From: Bifidobacterium breve | Lineage (GTDB): Bacteria > Actinomycetota > Actinomycetes > Nanopelagicales > Nanopelagicaceae | Direction of reading: 5' to 3' | NCBI GenBank assembly: GCA_945860245.1 | Contig: CAMAPO010000002.1 | Span: forward strand, 62,001 to 126,000 | DNA: 64,000 nucleotides | Part shown: positions 40,648-49,968 of the stretch, in pieces | Layout: every line of letters begins with the position of its first letter | How positions within the stretch are numbered: position 1 is the first letter of the stretch | Translations under genes and position numbers: made by a program | Notes under the pieces: model-generated | What the model was told of the DNA's origin: nothing | Database searches by the model: none | What the model saw: only the letters and a program-made list of their open reading frames with translations

Positions 40648-40791
40648 GACTGAACTCCTTAATAGATAAGACGCAGTAAGAACCAAAGAAACGCAACCCG
40701 GTGCGTAAGTGGACAATTCTCCCTGTTAATAACGATATAAACAAGGATGCAACGGTAAAGATTCCAAATAATTTAGGTGATTTGCATCGCG

Positions 40792-40863
40792 TGCCCCCGA
40801 CAGGATTCGAACCTGTGCACCCGCCTCCGGAGGGCGGTGCTCTATCCCCTGAGCTACGGGGGC
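40792..40863 (-). tRNA. tRNA-Arg (anticodon CCG), CCA not encoded
   Basis: Minus strand GCCCCCGTAGCTCAGGGGATAGAGCACCGCCCTCCGGAGGCGGGTGCACAGGTTCGAATCCTGTCGGGGGCA; full cloverleaf, anticodon loop CTCCGGA. Confidence 0.96.
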
Positions 40864-40940
40864 GCAGGTGTGAGAGAAGGTTATCTAATCTTTCATTCTA
40901 GACCGAGCGTAAAGAGCAAACTCCTGAAAGAATACGAGCT

Positions 40941-41492
40941 ATGACAACATCAACTGCTTACTTTGCAACTGGTTGCTTCTGGGGAGCCGAGCGGCGCTTC
41001 TGGAATTTAGCAGGAGTGCTAAATACCAGCGTCGGATATATGGGTGGTAGCACTCAGAACCCTAGTTACGAAGCGGTTTGCAGTGGCCGCACCGGGCATG
41101 CCGAAGTGGTGCAAGTCGATTTTGACTCTAATTTAATTTCATATCAGCGACTTCTGGAAGAGTTTTGGACGATGCACGATCCAACTTCGCTCAATGCCCA
41201 AGGTGGGGATATCGGTACGCAATATCGCAGCTCAATTTATACGACTACAACCGATCAGATGGATCAAGCGCTCGCTTCTCGCCAGATCTATCAGCACGCC
41301 CTCACTGAATCAGGAATTGGTGAAATTGTTACACAAATTTTGAGCGCTACCGGAGTTACTTATTATTTAGCCGAGGAGTATCACCAAAAGTATTTAGCAA
41401 AGAATCCTAATGGGTATGACTGTCATTCTAGCGCCGGAGTGGCCTTTCCACAGTCGATAAGTAAGTCGATAGCTAACTCGGAGACAAAATGA
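40941..41492 (+). CDS. msrA: Peptide-methionine (S)-S-oxide reductase
   Basis: FATGCFWGAERRFW, GYMGG, YHQKYL. Confidence 0.96.
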   Translation: MTTSTAYFATGCFWGAERRFWNLAGVLNTSVGYMGGSTQNPSYEAVCSGRTGHAEVVQVDFDSNLISYQRLLEEFWTMHDPTSLNAQGGDIGTQYRSSIYTTTTDQMDQALASRQIYQHALTESGIGEIVTQILSATGVTYYLAEEYHQKYLAKNPNGYDCHSSAGVAFPQSISKSIANSETK

Positions 41493-41893
41493 GTAAGAAA
41501 ATTGATTTAAATGAGGAAGAACTCAAGGCGAAGCTAGATCCACTTTCTTATGACGTTCTACGCAATGGTGCAACAGAGCGCCCATTTACTGGTGAATATA
41601 CCGATTCTGAAACTGTGGGGATTTATCGCTGCAAAGCCTGTAACTCCGAACTATTTCGCTCGGAGACTAAGTTTCACTCCGGATGCGGGTGGCCATCTTT
41701 CTATGCGCCAACTGGAGATGATGCCGTTACTTTAATTGAAGATCGATCACTGGCCCCACGCGTGCGCACAGAAGTTAGATGTGCAAGTTGTGATTCACAT
41801 TTAGGCCATGTCTTTGAAGGCGAAGGCTATGACGTCCCAACTGATCAACGTTGGTGCATAAATTCAGTTTCAATGATCTTAGAAGCCAAATAA
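41489..41893 (+). CDS. msrB: Peptide-methionine (R)-S-oxide reductase
   Basis: CKACNSELFRSETKFHSGCGWPSFY, GHVFEGEG, RWCINSVS. Confidence 0.96.
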   Translation: MSKKIDLNEEELKAKLDPLSYDVLRNGATERPFTGEYTDSETVGIYRCKACNSELFRSETKFHSGCGWPSFYAPTGDDAVTLIEDRSLAPRVRTEVRCASCDSHLGHVFEGEGYDVPTDQRWCINSVSMILEAK

Positions 41894-41940
41894 TTTTTTT
41901 GCCCTTTGCCACCTTGCAAGTTACAGGTCCAATGGCGTAG

Positions 41941-41981
41941 TTTTGCAGTCTCTTGCAGGTTTTTTGCAGTCTCTTGCAGGT
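41941..41981. repeat. Tandem direct repeat TTTTGCAGTCTCTTGCAGGT x2 (21-bp period) upstream of lacI-family gene
   Basis: Two exact 20-bp copies at 41941-41960 and 41962-41981, read directly. Confidence 0.9.
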
Positions 41982-42009
41982 TCTACAGAACAGAGGAAGA
42001 GCGAAGTAA

Positions 42010-43023
42010 ATGGCGGGAATTAAGGAAGTTGCGCAAGAGGCAGGCGTATCTACTGCCACTGTTTCGCGCGCTTTGCGTGGCTTCCAACATGTCAATGATG
42101 AAACACGCGCCAAGATTATGGCTGCGGCAGAAAAGCTCAACTACCCAATTGCGCCAGTCCAGAGCAAAGGCGCACTAGGCCGAACAAATAGCGTCGGTGT
42201 TATTGCGCCATATATTTCGCGTTGGTATTTCGCCCAAGTAATTAGCGGGGCAGAACAAGCGCTACGCGAAGCCGGCTTTGATCTACTTCTTTACAACTTC
42301 AGTCAGATGAAGGGGCGCGAGCGTATCTTTCAACATCAACAGTTAAAGGGGCGCGTTGACGCGTTAATTGTCATCAGCCTGCCACCGACTGAAGAAGAGT
42401 TTGATTCCATGCTTAACCTGGGAATTCCGGTATCGCTAGTTGGTATGCATCATAGTAATTGTTCGAGCGTAGCAATTGATGATGTTGCCGCAACACGCAC
42501 CGCTACGCAACATTTGGTAAATCAAGGTCATAAGAAAATCGGCTTGATGTCGGGGCGTCCCGATGACCCATTTAATTTTAGCGTTCCCCAAGATCGTCGC
42601 AAAGGTTTTATGCAAGTACTAGCTGAAAATGGTTTGGAATGGGATCCATCCCGCGAGGTACACGGTGACTTCACAATGAATACCGCATCTCGTGCAATGG
42701 ATGATTTACTCGCTCGCCCAAATCGCCCCACAGCAATTTTCTGCGAATCCGATGAGATGGCATTTGGAGCGATGCAGGCTGCACGGCGCCACGGGTTAAA
42801 AATTCCAGATGATATTTCAATTGTTGGATTTGATGGACATGAGATGGCTGAATATTCAGATCTCACAACGATAGAACAACCCACACAATTAATGGGTGAA
42901 ATGGCGGCCTGGTCGATTATGGAGAGGCTGCGAAAACCGAGCGCTTCCCCCAAATCAATAATTCTTCCTACGACACTTGTAGTGCGTAACTCAACGCGCC
43001 GCCTATCGCCAAACGAGGCGTAA
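42010..43023 (+). CDS. LacI family transcriptional regulator
   Basis: GIKEVAQEAGVSTATVSRALRGFQHVNDETRAKIMAAAEKLNY HTH, periplasmic-binding-like C-terminus. Confidence 0.96.
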   Translation: MAGIKEVAQEAGVSTATVSRALRGFQHVNDETRAKIMAAAEKLNYPIAPVQSKGALGRTNSVGVIAPYISRWYFAQVISGAEQALREAGFDLLLYNFSQMKGRERIFQHQQLKGRVDALIVISLPPTEEEFDSMLNLGIPVSLVGMHHSNCSSVAIDDVAATRTATQHLVNQGHKKIGLMSGRPDDPFNFSVPQDRRKGFMQVLAENGLEWDPSREVHGDFTMNTASRAMDDLLARPNRPTAIFCESDEMAFGAMQAARRHGLKIPDDISIVGFDGHEMAEYSDLTTIEQPTQLMGEMAAWSIMERLRKPSASPKSIILPTTLVVRNSTRRLSPNEA

Positions 43024-43040
43024 ATGGCATACTCGCACTT

Positions 43041-44207
43041 ATGAGCCACGGCCAGATAAGAATTCCTTCTCTTGCCGATCTGCAGACTCACCACAGCGAG
43101 AAATGGCGAGCTTTCTCTAATGACGTTCTGCCTCTGCCTGTGGCAGAGATGGATTTTCCAGTCGCTGAACCTATTCGCCAAATTCTTTCCGAAATGGTTA
43201 CCGCCTCAGATTTGGGATATCTCGGTCCGATTCCAGAGATGGGAGCTTCATTCTCCGGCTTTGCCAAGCGCCGTTGGGGATGGACTTTAAATCCAGATTA
43301 TGTCCGCATTGCAACAGATGTTGGCGTCGCAGTTGTAGAACTACTTCGCATCTTGACCAAGCCTGGGCAGAGAGTTCTTTTTAGCTCACCGGTTTATCAA
43401 AATTTCTATACCTGGATGCGTGAAACCCAAGTTGAGATGGTTGATGTGCCATTTAAAGTTGATGCCGATTCGATTGACGGAACTGGCTGGAGCCACGATT
43501 GGGATGCGATCGAAGCTGCTTACAAAAATGGGATCTCTGTGCATTTACTTTGCAGCCCGCACAATCCTCTGGGCAAGGTTTACAGCCGCGATGATTTACT
43601 GCGAATAACTGCTTTAGCAAAAGAATATGGCGTTGTCATAATTTCGGATGAGATTCATGCCCCGCTTACCTTTAAGGAATTTCCCTTTACTCCCTTCCTT
43701 TCGCTAGGAGAGGATGCCGCCCAGGTTGCTGTAACTGTCACTGCATCCAGTAAAGGTTGGAATACTGCGGGTCTCAAGTGCGCAATTATCGTTTCGCAAA
43801 GTGAAAAAATGCATCAGAAATTAAATGAATTACCTCCGGCGCTGCACTATCGGGCATCACTTTTAGGGGCATTTGCAACTGTTACCGCTTTTGAAAAGTG
43901 TGATGCTTGGCTAGACGAGGCTATTGAAATTTTAGATCAGAACCGAAATTTAATTGCAAACTTAATTTCATCGCGGATTCCAGCAGTTGGATATTGCCCC
44001 CCACACGCTTCCTATCTAGCGTGGCTTGATATGAGTAAATTAGATTTAGGAGAAGACCCAGGTCTGGCCCTCATTGAGCGGGCAAAGGTTGCTTTTAACT
44101 CCGGCCATATTTATGGCTCGGTGGGTAAGAATTATGTGCGTCTAAACTTTGCAACTAGCCCTGCAATTATTACCGAAGCGATCGAGCGCATCGCAAGATC
44201 ACTTTAG
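43041..44207 (+). CDS. MalY/PatB-type C-S lyase (cystathionine beta-lyase-like PLP enzyme)
   Basis: EKWRAFSNDVLPLPVAEMDFPVAEPI, CSPHNPLGKVYSRDDL, ISDEIHAPL, SSKGWNTAGLKCA. Confidence 0.9.
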   Translation: MSHGQIRIPSLADLQTHHSEKWRAFSNDVLPLPVAEMDFPVAEPIRQILSEMVTASDLGYLGPIPEMGASFSGFAKRRWGWTLNPDYVRIATDVGVAVVELLRILTKPGQRVLFSSPVYQNFYTWMRETQVEMVDVPFKVDADSIDGTGWSHDWDAIEAAYKNGISVHLLCSPHNPLGKVYSRDDLLRITALAKEYGVVIISDEIHAPLTFKEFPFTPFLSLGEDAAQVAVTVTASSKGWNTAGLKCAIIVSQSEKMHQKLNELPPALHYRASLLGAFATVTAFEKCDAWLDEAIEILDQNRNLIANLISSRIPAVGYCPPHASYLAWLDMSKLDLGEDPGLALIERAKVAFNSGHIYGSVGKNYVRLNFATSPAIITEAIERIARSL

Positions 44208-44224
44208 CCACTTAAGATATTTCT

Positions 44225-45775
44225 ATGGCACTTGATAAAAAATACGATGCGATCGTGGTGGGGGGTGGCCACAACGGCTTAGTCGCAGCGGCATATCTCG
44301 CCCGTGCCGGCAAGAAGGTAGCGCTTCTGGAAGCTGAAGGTGAGCTCGGGGGAGCCACGACAAGTGCGCGCTCTTTCCCAGAATTTGATGCGCGCTTATC
44401 TCGTTACTCATACCTAGTTTCGCTCTTACCTGATCAAATCGTTGCCGATCTCGGAATAAATTTTAAAACCCTAGAACGTTCTATTGCTTCATACACCCCG
44501 TACACAAATCAGAGTAATGGAGCGCACAGCGGACTTTTAATTTCGCAGAATTGGGATCAACGCACAGCCGAAAATTTCCAAGAGTTAACCGGCTCAGCTG
44601 CAGAAGGCGCTGCCTGGCAACACTTTTACGGGGAAATCGCCGAACTTGCCAGAAGAATTGCACCGTCAATGTTGCAACCTTTAAAGAGCGCAGTAAAGTT
44701 AAAAGAAGAAATTGCCTTACCGCAGACGTGGAAATATTTAATGGAGCAGCCAATTGGAGAAGTGATCCGAGATCGCTTCAGCGATGACTTAGTGCGGGGA
44801 GTCGTATTAACAGATGGGCTAATTGGCACATTTGCTCCAGCAGATGACTTGCAAGCCAATCGCTGTTTTCTCTATCACCTGATCGGAAATGGCACCGGTC
44901 AATGGCGAGTGCCGCAGGGTGGAATGGGTACTCTGGTAATTGAGTTGAGGAGAGTTGCGCTAGCGGCAGGTGTTGAAATTTTACTTAACTCACGCGTAAC
45001 CGAAATAGATAGTGGCGCTAACGGCGTCTCTGTAGGAACCAAATCGGGTGAGAAATACATCGCGCGAGATTTATTATTTGCCGGCGCACCTCAAATTTTG
45101 GCGCAAATTCGTGGAGAAGGTAAGCCGTCATCTCTAGAAGGATCACAGATGAAGATAAATATGTTGTTATCTCGCTTACCAAGGCTTAAATCTGGGATCG
45201 ATCCACGGTTAGCATTTGCCGGAACCTTTCATGTAAATGAAAGTTACTCTCAATTAGAAGCGGCGTATCAAAGTGCTAAATCAGGAAGTATTCCTAGCGA
45301 TTTGCCACTGGAGCTGTACTGCCACACTTTGACCGATCCAACTATTCTCTCTCCAGAGCTAAGCGCACAGGGATATCAAACGCTCACGCTATTTGGACTA
45401 CATACACCTGCTGCCCTCTTTGATAAATCACCAGATGTAGATAAGGCCGCTGTTACGAAAGCGGCAATTGAGAGTTTTAACCAATACCTACTTGATCCGA
45501 TCGAATCTGTTTTAGCGATCTCCCAAGATGGCTCACTTGCAATTGAAGCAAAGTCGCCGCTGGATCTGGAGAGCGATATCGGTCTGCCGCGAGGCAATAT
45601 CTTCCACCGTGACCTAGATTTCCCATTTATTGATACTTCTGGTGCGAATTTAATTTGGGGATCAGAAACAAGCGATAAACATATCTATCTGGCAGGTGCT
45701 GGTGCGCGGCGCGGCGGTGGGGTTAGCGGAATTGCCGGTCACAATGCGGCGATGGCAGTACTCGCCAACGATTAG
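44225..45775 (+). CDS. NAD(P)/FAD-dependent oxidoreductase (phytoene desaturase/PYROXD2-like)
   Basis: DAIVVGGGHNGLVAAAYLARAGKKVALLEAEGELGGATTS dinucleotide-binding motif. Confidence 0.9.
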   Translation: MALDKKYDAIVVGGGHNGLVAAAYLARAGKKVALLEAEGELGGATTSARSFPEFDARLSRYSYLVSLLPDQIVADLGINFKTLERSIASYTPYTNQSNGAHSGLLISQNWDQRTAENFQELTGSAAEGAAWQHFYGEIAELARRIAPSMLQPLKSAVKLKEEIALPQTWKYLMEQPIGEVIRDRFSDDLVRGVVLTDGLIGTFAPADDLQANRCFLYHLIGNGTGQWRVPQGGMGTLVIELRRVALAAGVEILLNSRVTEIDSGANGVSVGTKSGEKYIARDLLFAGAPQILAQIRGEGKPSSLEGSQMKINMLLSRLPRLKSGIDPRLAFAGTFHVNESYSQLEAAYQSAKSGSIPSDLPLELYCHTLTDPTILSPELSAQGYQTLTLFGLHTPAALFDKSPDVDKAAVTKAAIESFNQYLLDPIESVLAISQDGSLAIEAKSPLDLESDIGLPRGNIFHRDLDFPFIDTSGANLIWGSETSDKHIYLAGAGARRGGGVSGIAGHNAAMAVLAND

Positions 45776-45784
45776 GCTTAGCCC

Positions 45785-46909
45785 ATGAATTCTAAAGAGC
45801 CACATCTTCGCCCCGAGACGATCGCCATCACCGCCGGTCGTCCAGAAGTTGGTGCAGATAGCGCACTAAACCAACCAATCTCGCTCAACTCAACTTTTGT
45901 TGCAGGCGGTGCAATTGGTTACGGGCGTTATGGAAATGAAACTTGGACCGCACTTGAAGTTGCGATTGGTGCTCTCGAAGGTGGCAAGACGCTCTCTTAC
46001 TCATCAGGAATGGCGGCGATTAGCGCGGTATTTTCTACGCTGCCAGTTGGTGCAAAAGTTGTAGCCTCCGATCAAGGTTATTCAGGAGTAATGACGCTGC
46101 TTGGGAATTTATCTGCAGCGAAGAAAGTTAGCGTGAAATTTGTAGCAATTGCAGATACCGATCAAGTAATTGCTGCACTCGATGGTGCAGACTTGTTGTG
46201 GCTCGAATCACCGACCAACCCTGCACTTGATGTAGCAGATCTGCCAACTTTGATTAAGGAAGCGAAGACACGTAAGATTCTTGTTGCAGTAGATAACACC
46301 TTTGCTACCGCGCTAATCCAGCAACCACTTGCGATGGGCGCAGACATTGTTATGAATTCGGTAACCAAGTATTTAGCCGGCCACAGCGATGTACTCCTGG
46401 GTTCACTTTCTACAAATGATCCAGCCCACTACAAAGCGCTAGAAGGCGCTCGCAGATTTAATGGTTCAATTCCTGGTCCCTTTGAAGCTTGGCTCGCCCT
46501 GCGTGGTATCCGTACCTTCCCGTTGCGCTTCCAGCGCGCCAGCGAAAATGCGTTGGAAATTGCAAAGCGACTTAACCAGCACCCACTCGTCACTCGCGTT
46601 CGTTACCCCGGCCTCCCAACTGATCCACAACACGCCAAGGCAAAGGCATTTATGAGGGGTTTCGGTGCAATCGTCTCCTTTGAGTACGCTGGCGATGCCA
46701 CATCCACCGATAAAGTTTGCGAATCTTCCAAAATAGTTACTTACGCAACCAGTCTTGGTGGCGTTGAATCTCTCTGGGAGCGCCGCCGTCGTTGGCCGAT
46801 TGAAAGTGCCAGCGTTCCGGAAACGCTAATTCGACTTTCCGTCGGGTGCGAAGATGTTGATGATCTATGGGCAGATATCGATGCGGCGTTGCTCGCTGCT
46901 AAAAAGTGA
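45785..46909 (+). CDS. Cystathionine gamma-lyase/synthase-family PLP enzyme
   Basis: SLNSTFV, YSSGMAAIS, ESPTNPALDVAD, VDNTFATA, SVTKYLAGHSD, SLGGVESL motifs. Confidence 0.92.
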   Translation: MNSKEPHLRPETIAITAGRPEVGADSALNQPISLNSTFVAGGAIGYGRYGNETWTALEVAIGALEGGKTLSYSSGMAAISAVFSTLPVGAKVVASDQGYSGVMTLLGNLSAAKKVSVKFVAIADTDQVIAALDGADLLWLESPTNPALDVADLPTLIKEAKTRKILVAVDNTFATALIQQPLAMGADIVMNSVTKYLAGHSDVLLGSLSTNDPAHYKALEGARRFNGSIPGPFEAWLALRGIRTFPLRFQRASENALEIAKRLNQHPLVTRVRYPGLPTDPQHAKAKAFMRGFGAIVSFEYAGDATSTDKVCESSKIVTYATSLGGVESLWERRRRWPIESASVPETLIRLSVGCEDVDDLWADIDAALLAAKK

Positions 46910-46940
46910 AAAGTTTTCTAAGAAGCGGTATTTTTATCCT

Positions 46941-47093
46941 ATGAAATTACTCCGCCGCCTCCTTGCAGTATTTGCGCTGCTTGCTGTGGCTTTTCAGGCC
47001 GTAGGCAGTTTTCTATCCTGGGCGCAACGCCAAGAGGATGCTCCAGCAGATGCTTGGATTGATGAAGATGAAGATGAATTTGAGGATGCCTAA
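46941..47093 (+). CDS. Small single-TM protein with acidic tail (50 aa)
   Basis: MKLLRRLLAVFALLAVAFQAVGSFLSWAQRQEDAPADAWIDEDEDEFEDA; ATG 46941. Confidence 0.6.
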   Translation: MKLLRRLLAVFALLAVAFQAVGSFLSWAQRQEDAPADAWIDEDEDEFEDA

Positions 47094-47477
47094 TTGGCGC
47101 AAGAAGGTTATATACCTGGCACTTGCAATTTAGGTGCAGGAGAAGTTAGTCGCCGCCGCATGGTTGCGGCAATTGGATTTGTCCTATCACTTTCTGCCTT
47201 CACCGCTTTTGTAACTACTGGCGCTTCACGAGAAACACGTTTAGGAATATTTATCCCATTAATGGTTATGTCTATCGGTTGGGTGCAGTCACGTAAGAAG
47301 TTCTGCTTGGCTTATGGTCTCACTGGTACATTTAATTTTGGCAAGTTGGGGCAGATTTCACGTGTGGTAGATCCGGCCGATCGCGCTGCTGACCGACGAA
47401 CTGCGCTAACAATTTTTGCACAAAGTACGCTTTATGCGGCGGCGTTAACTTTGCTTGTAGTAGCGCTACCTCTGTAA
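47094..47477 (+). CDS. Hypothetical 4-TM membrane protein
   Basis: TTG start abutting previous stop; N-terminal CNLGAGEVSRRR then hydrophobic segments. Confidence 0.6.
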   Translation: MAQEGYIPGTCNLGAGEVSRRRMVAAIGFVLSLSAFTAFVTTGASRETRLGIFIPLMVMSIGWVQSRKKFCLAYGLTGTFNFGKLGQISRVVDPADRAADRRTALTIFAQSTLYAAALTLLVVALPL

Positions 47478-47484
47478 CAGTTGA

Positions 47485-47952
47485 CTACTTTTTCGGAGCG
47501 GGTGGTTTCTCTGTTTGTTGGCTCTTGTTTTTCGCAACGTTAGGTATTTTTGCCGGTGGGGTAGGAGCTATCGGAGGTGAACCAAGGGCTTCAATTGCGG
47601 CATCGCGGGATACCGTAGCGGCAATAACTGCGCTCTCTCTTATGTTCATACTTTGCCGTTTTTGAATTTGAGTTTGGCCGACAGATTTATTCGATTTTGC
47701 ATCGGCTAAGGCCCTATCAATCGCTTCTTTGAAAATCTTATTTATCTCACGTCTATTATTTTCGTAAACTTTAAGCTCTTTGCGAAATTCTTCTAATGCG
47801 TTCTTATAGACTTCTTTGGGATCAATCCTTTTTTGAATAGTTGGCGCAGGCGTCTTACTGTCGGCCGCGGCAGTTGAGATGGAAATCAAGGGCGCAAAAA
47901 ATAGAGCTGTCGCAACAATGGCAACTGGCCTGATTCGCATTTCTAACCTCAC
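47485..47952 (-). CDS. Secreted hypothetical protein, lysine-rich, proline-rich tail
   Basis: Signal-peptide-like MRLEMRIRPVAIVATALFFAPLISISTAAADS; coiled-coil-like middle; convergent with 47094 ORF. Confidence 0.6.
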   Translation of the reverse strand: MRLEMRIRPVAIVATALFFAPLISISTAAADSKTPAPTIQKRIDPKEVYKNALEEFRKELKVYENNRREINKIFKEAIDRALADAKSNKSVGQTQIQKRQSMNIRESAVIAATVSRDAAIEALGSPPIAPTPPAKIPNVAKNKSQQTEKPPAPKK

Positions 47953-48070
47953 TTTTCCGTAAGATAAGTATCAGCCAAAAGGTTGTGAGAACTCGGTGAA
48001 AACACCTACTTGATTGAAATTAACGCCTTGTTCCTTGGCTATTTATGCGCAGGCATGCGAGGCTAACACC

Positions 48071-48754
48071 ATGGCCGAACTAATTCTTATCGTCGATGAT
48101 GAAGCGGGAGTTCGTGAACTGCTGGGAGATGCGCTGCGCATCGCTGGTTTTGAAACAGCAACTGCCCAAGATGGTATGTCTGCCCTGACTGCAATCCGCA
48201 ATAAGAAACCAGATCTGTTGATTATTGATGTCAACATGCCCTTGATGGATGGTTTTGAGTTAGTGGAAAGACTTCGTTCTGTTGGTGATAACACCCCGGC
48301 GTTAATGTTGAGTGCGCGTGCGGATCGAATTGATGTGACGAGAGGGTTGACTCTCGGAGCAGATGATTATGTAACCAAGCCATTTGGACTCGAAGAACTT
48401 TTGCTGCGCGTTAAAGCGATTCTTCGCCGATCCCAGATTTCAGAGACAAGTGAAGCGGAATTGCGCTGTGGCCCAATAGTTATCATTGAATCCAGCCATA
48501 CCGTTAAATTTATTGAAGAGATAGTAGACCTATCTCCAACAGAATTTAGACTTCTTCAGGTTTTAGTAGAAAATAAAAATCGAGTATTGAGTAAGAGTTT
48601 GCTTCTTGATGAAGTCTGGGGCATTACCTTTCAATCTGAAAGCACAGTTGCTGATACCTACATTTCATACCTGCGCAAGAAATTACATAAGGATGGATTC
48701 GAAGGGATTAAGACGGTGCGTGGCGTTGGCTTCGTAATTCAGGAGCCAAAGTAA
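48071..48754 (+). CDS. OmpR-family response regulator
   Basis: ATG 48071; ILIVDDEAGVRELLGDALRIAG, DVNMPLMDG, winged helix SYLRKKLHKDGFEGIKTVRGVGFVI. Confidence 0.93.
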   Translation: MAELILIVDDEAGVRELLGDALRIAGFETATAQDGMSALTAIRNKKPDLLIIDVNMPLMDGFELVERLRSVGDNTPALMLSARADRIDVTRGLTLGADDYVTKPFGLEELLLRVKAILRRSQISETSEAELRCGPIVIIESSHTVKFIEEIVDLSPTEFRLLQVLVENKNRVLSKSLLLDEVWGITFQSESTVADTYISYLRKKLHKDGFEGIKTVRGVGFVIQEPK

Positions 48755-48756
48755 AT

Positions 48757-49968
48757 ATGAAGAAATCTAGTAGCAAGTACGCAGTCATCTCAATCTTTGT
48801 AACCACAATCCTTTCTAGCGTAATTGGCGGATTCGCTTCTATTGATGCAAGAAATTCTGATTTGCAACAGATAGACACATCCATAAACCTCGTTATTGAA
48901 CGTGTAAATGCATATCCAGCAGAGGCAATCGGCGCTGCCATCTTTACCGTAGATGAAGAGAGTTTAGATTTAACTCTCGTTCTCATAACCAAGGAAGGGG
49001 ATGAGACAGTTGTAAGTGAATCCCACCTAATCTACCCAGGTATTAACTCAATGGAGATTGTTAGGAAAGCTATTCTGGCTCCTATCTCTATCAAGAGCGC
49101 GAGCCCATTTCGATTCAGAACGGTGGAAATTGCAGGTGGTGACTATTTAATTATCGCCGCAGATTTAGCTAAAATAAATGCGAATTTAAACAATAATCTA
49201 AAGAATTTAGTTGGCTTTACTCTCACCGCTAATGCCCTGGCAATTTTCATCTCTATTTTCTTGCTACGACGTCATAATCGTGGGTTAGATGCAAAAGCAC
49301 TAGAAAGAATGCAGAGATTCTTGGGTGATGCCTCGCATGAACTGCGGACGCCATTGACGGTAATCAAGGGATATAGCGAGATGCTGAGCAAAGGCCAGAT
49401 GAGCGATGTGGTTGATAGAGCAAGAGCTTTTTCTCGCGTAAATTCTGAGATAGAGCGGATGGAGAATTTGATTCATGATCTGCTGCTGCTTGCCGAACTC
49501 GGCGAGAGCAGGCCAACTACTTTTGAAGAGCTGGAGTTAACAGAGTTAATTCAGGCGCATATCAATGATTTTCAACTCTTTAATAAAGGGCGGAAAATTG
49601 AAATTTCGCTGGAAAGTAATTGCGAAATCAAAGGATCTCGTGAACACTTAAATAGAATCATTCAAAACTGCCTATCTAATATCATCCGTCATACTCCTGC
49701 GGATGCAGCCGTTGCCGTCACACTAAAAAGCAAAGGCAAGAGAGTTAATTTAACTATTGAAGATGCTGGACCTGGTCTTCCAGAAAGCGCCTATCGCACC
49801 GAGATTGCTGCAATGAATCGTTTCGATCCATCGCGTTCGCGCGATAGCGGCGGGTCAGGACTTGGCATGAGTATCATCGCCGCGATTGTGCAAGAACATG
49901 ACGGAAATCTTGAATTACGAAAGAGCGATTTAGGCGGCCTTGCCGTAGTTATCGGATTACCTAAGTAA
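48757..49968 (+). CDS. Sensor histidine kinase
   Basis: DASHELRTPLTVIKGYSEML, NCLSNIIRHTP, GGSGLGMSI; two TM segments. Confidence 0.92.
   Translation: MKKSSSKYAVISIFVTTILSSVIGGFASIDARNSDLQQIDTSINLVIERVNAYPAEAIGAAIFTVDEESLDLTLVLITKEGDETVVSESHLIYPGINSMEIVRKAILAPISIKSASPFRFRTVEIAGGDYLIIAADLAKINANLNNNLKNLVGFTLTANALAIFISIFLLRRHNRGLDAKALERMQRFLGDASHELRTPLTVIKGYSEMLSKGQMSDVVDRARAFSRVNSEIERMENLIHDLLLLAELGESRPTTFEELELTELIQAHINDFQLFNKGRKIEISLESNCEIKGSREHLNRIIQNCLSNIIRHTPADAAVAVTLKSKGKRVNLTIEDAGPGLPESAYRTEIAAMNRFDPSRSRDSGGSGLGMSIIAAIVQEHDGNLELRKSDLGGLAVVIGLPK

Noticed and set aside
40701-40901. 66-aa plus-strand ORF (PTGFEPVHPPPEGGALSPELRG)
   Set aside because: Well-known artefact: translation of the antisense strand of tRNA-Arg.
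42528-43181. 217-aa minus-strand ORF antisense to lacI
   Set aside because: Overlaps lacI and the start of the PatB gene; translation lacks recognisable domains.
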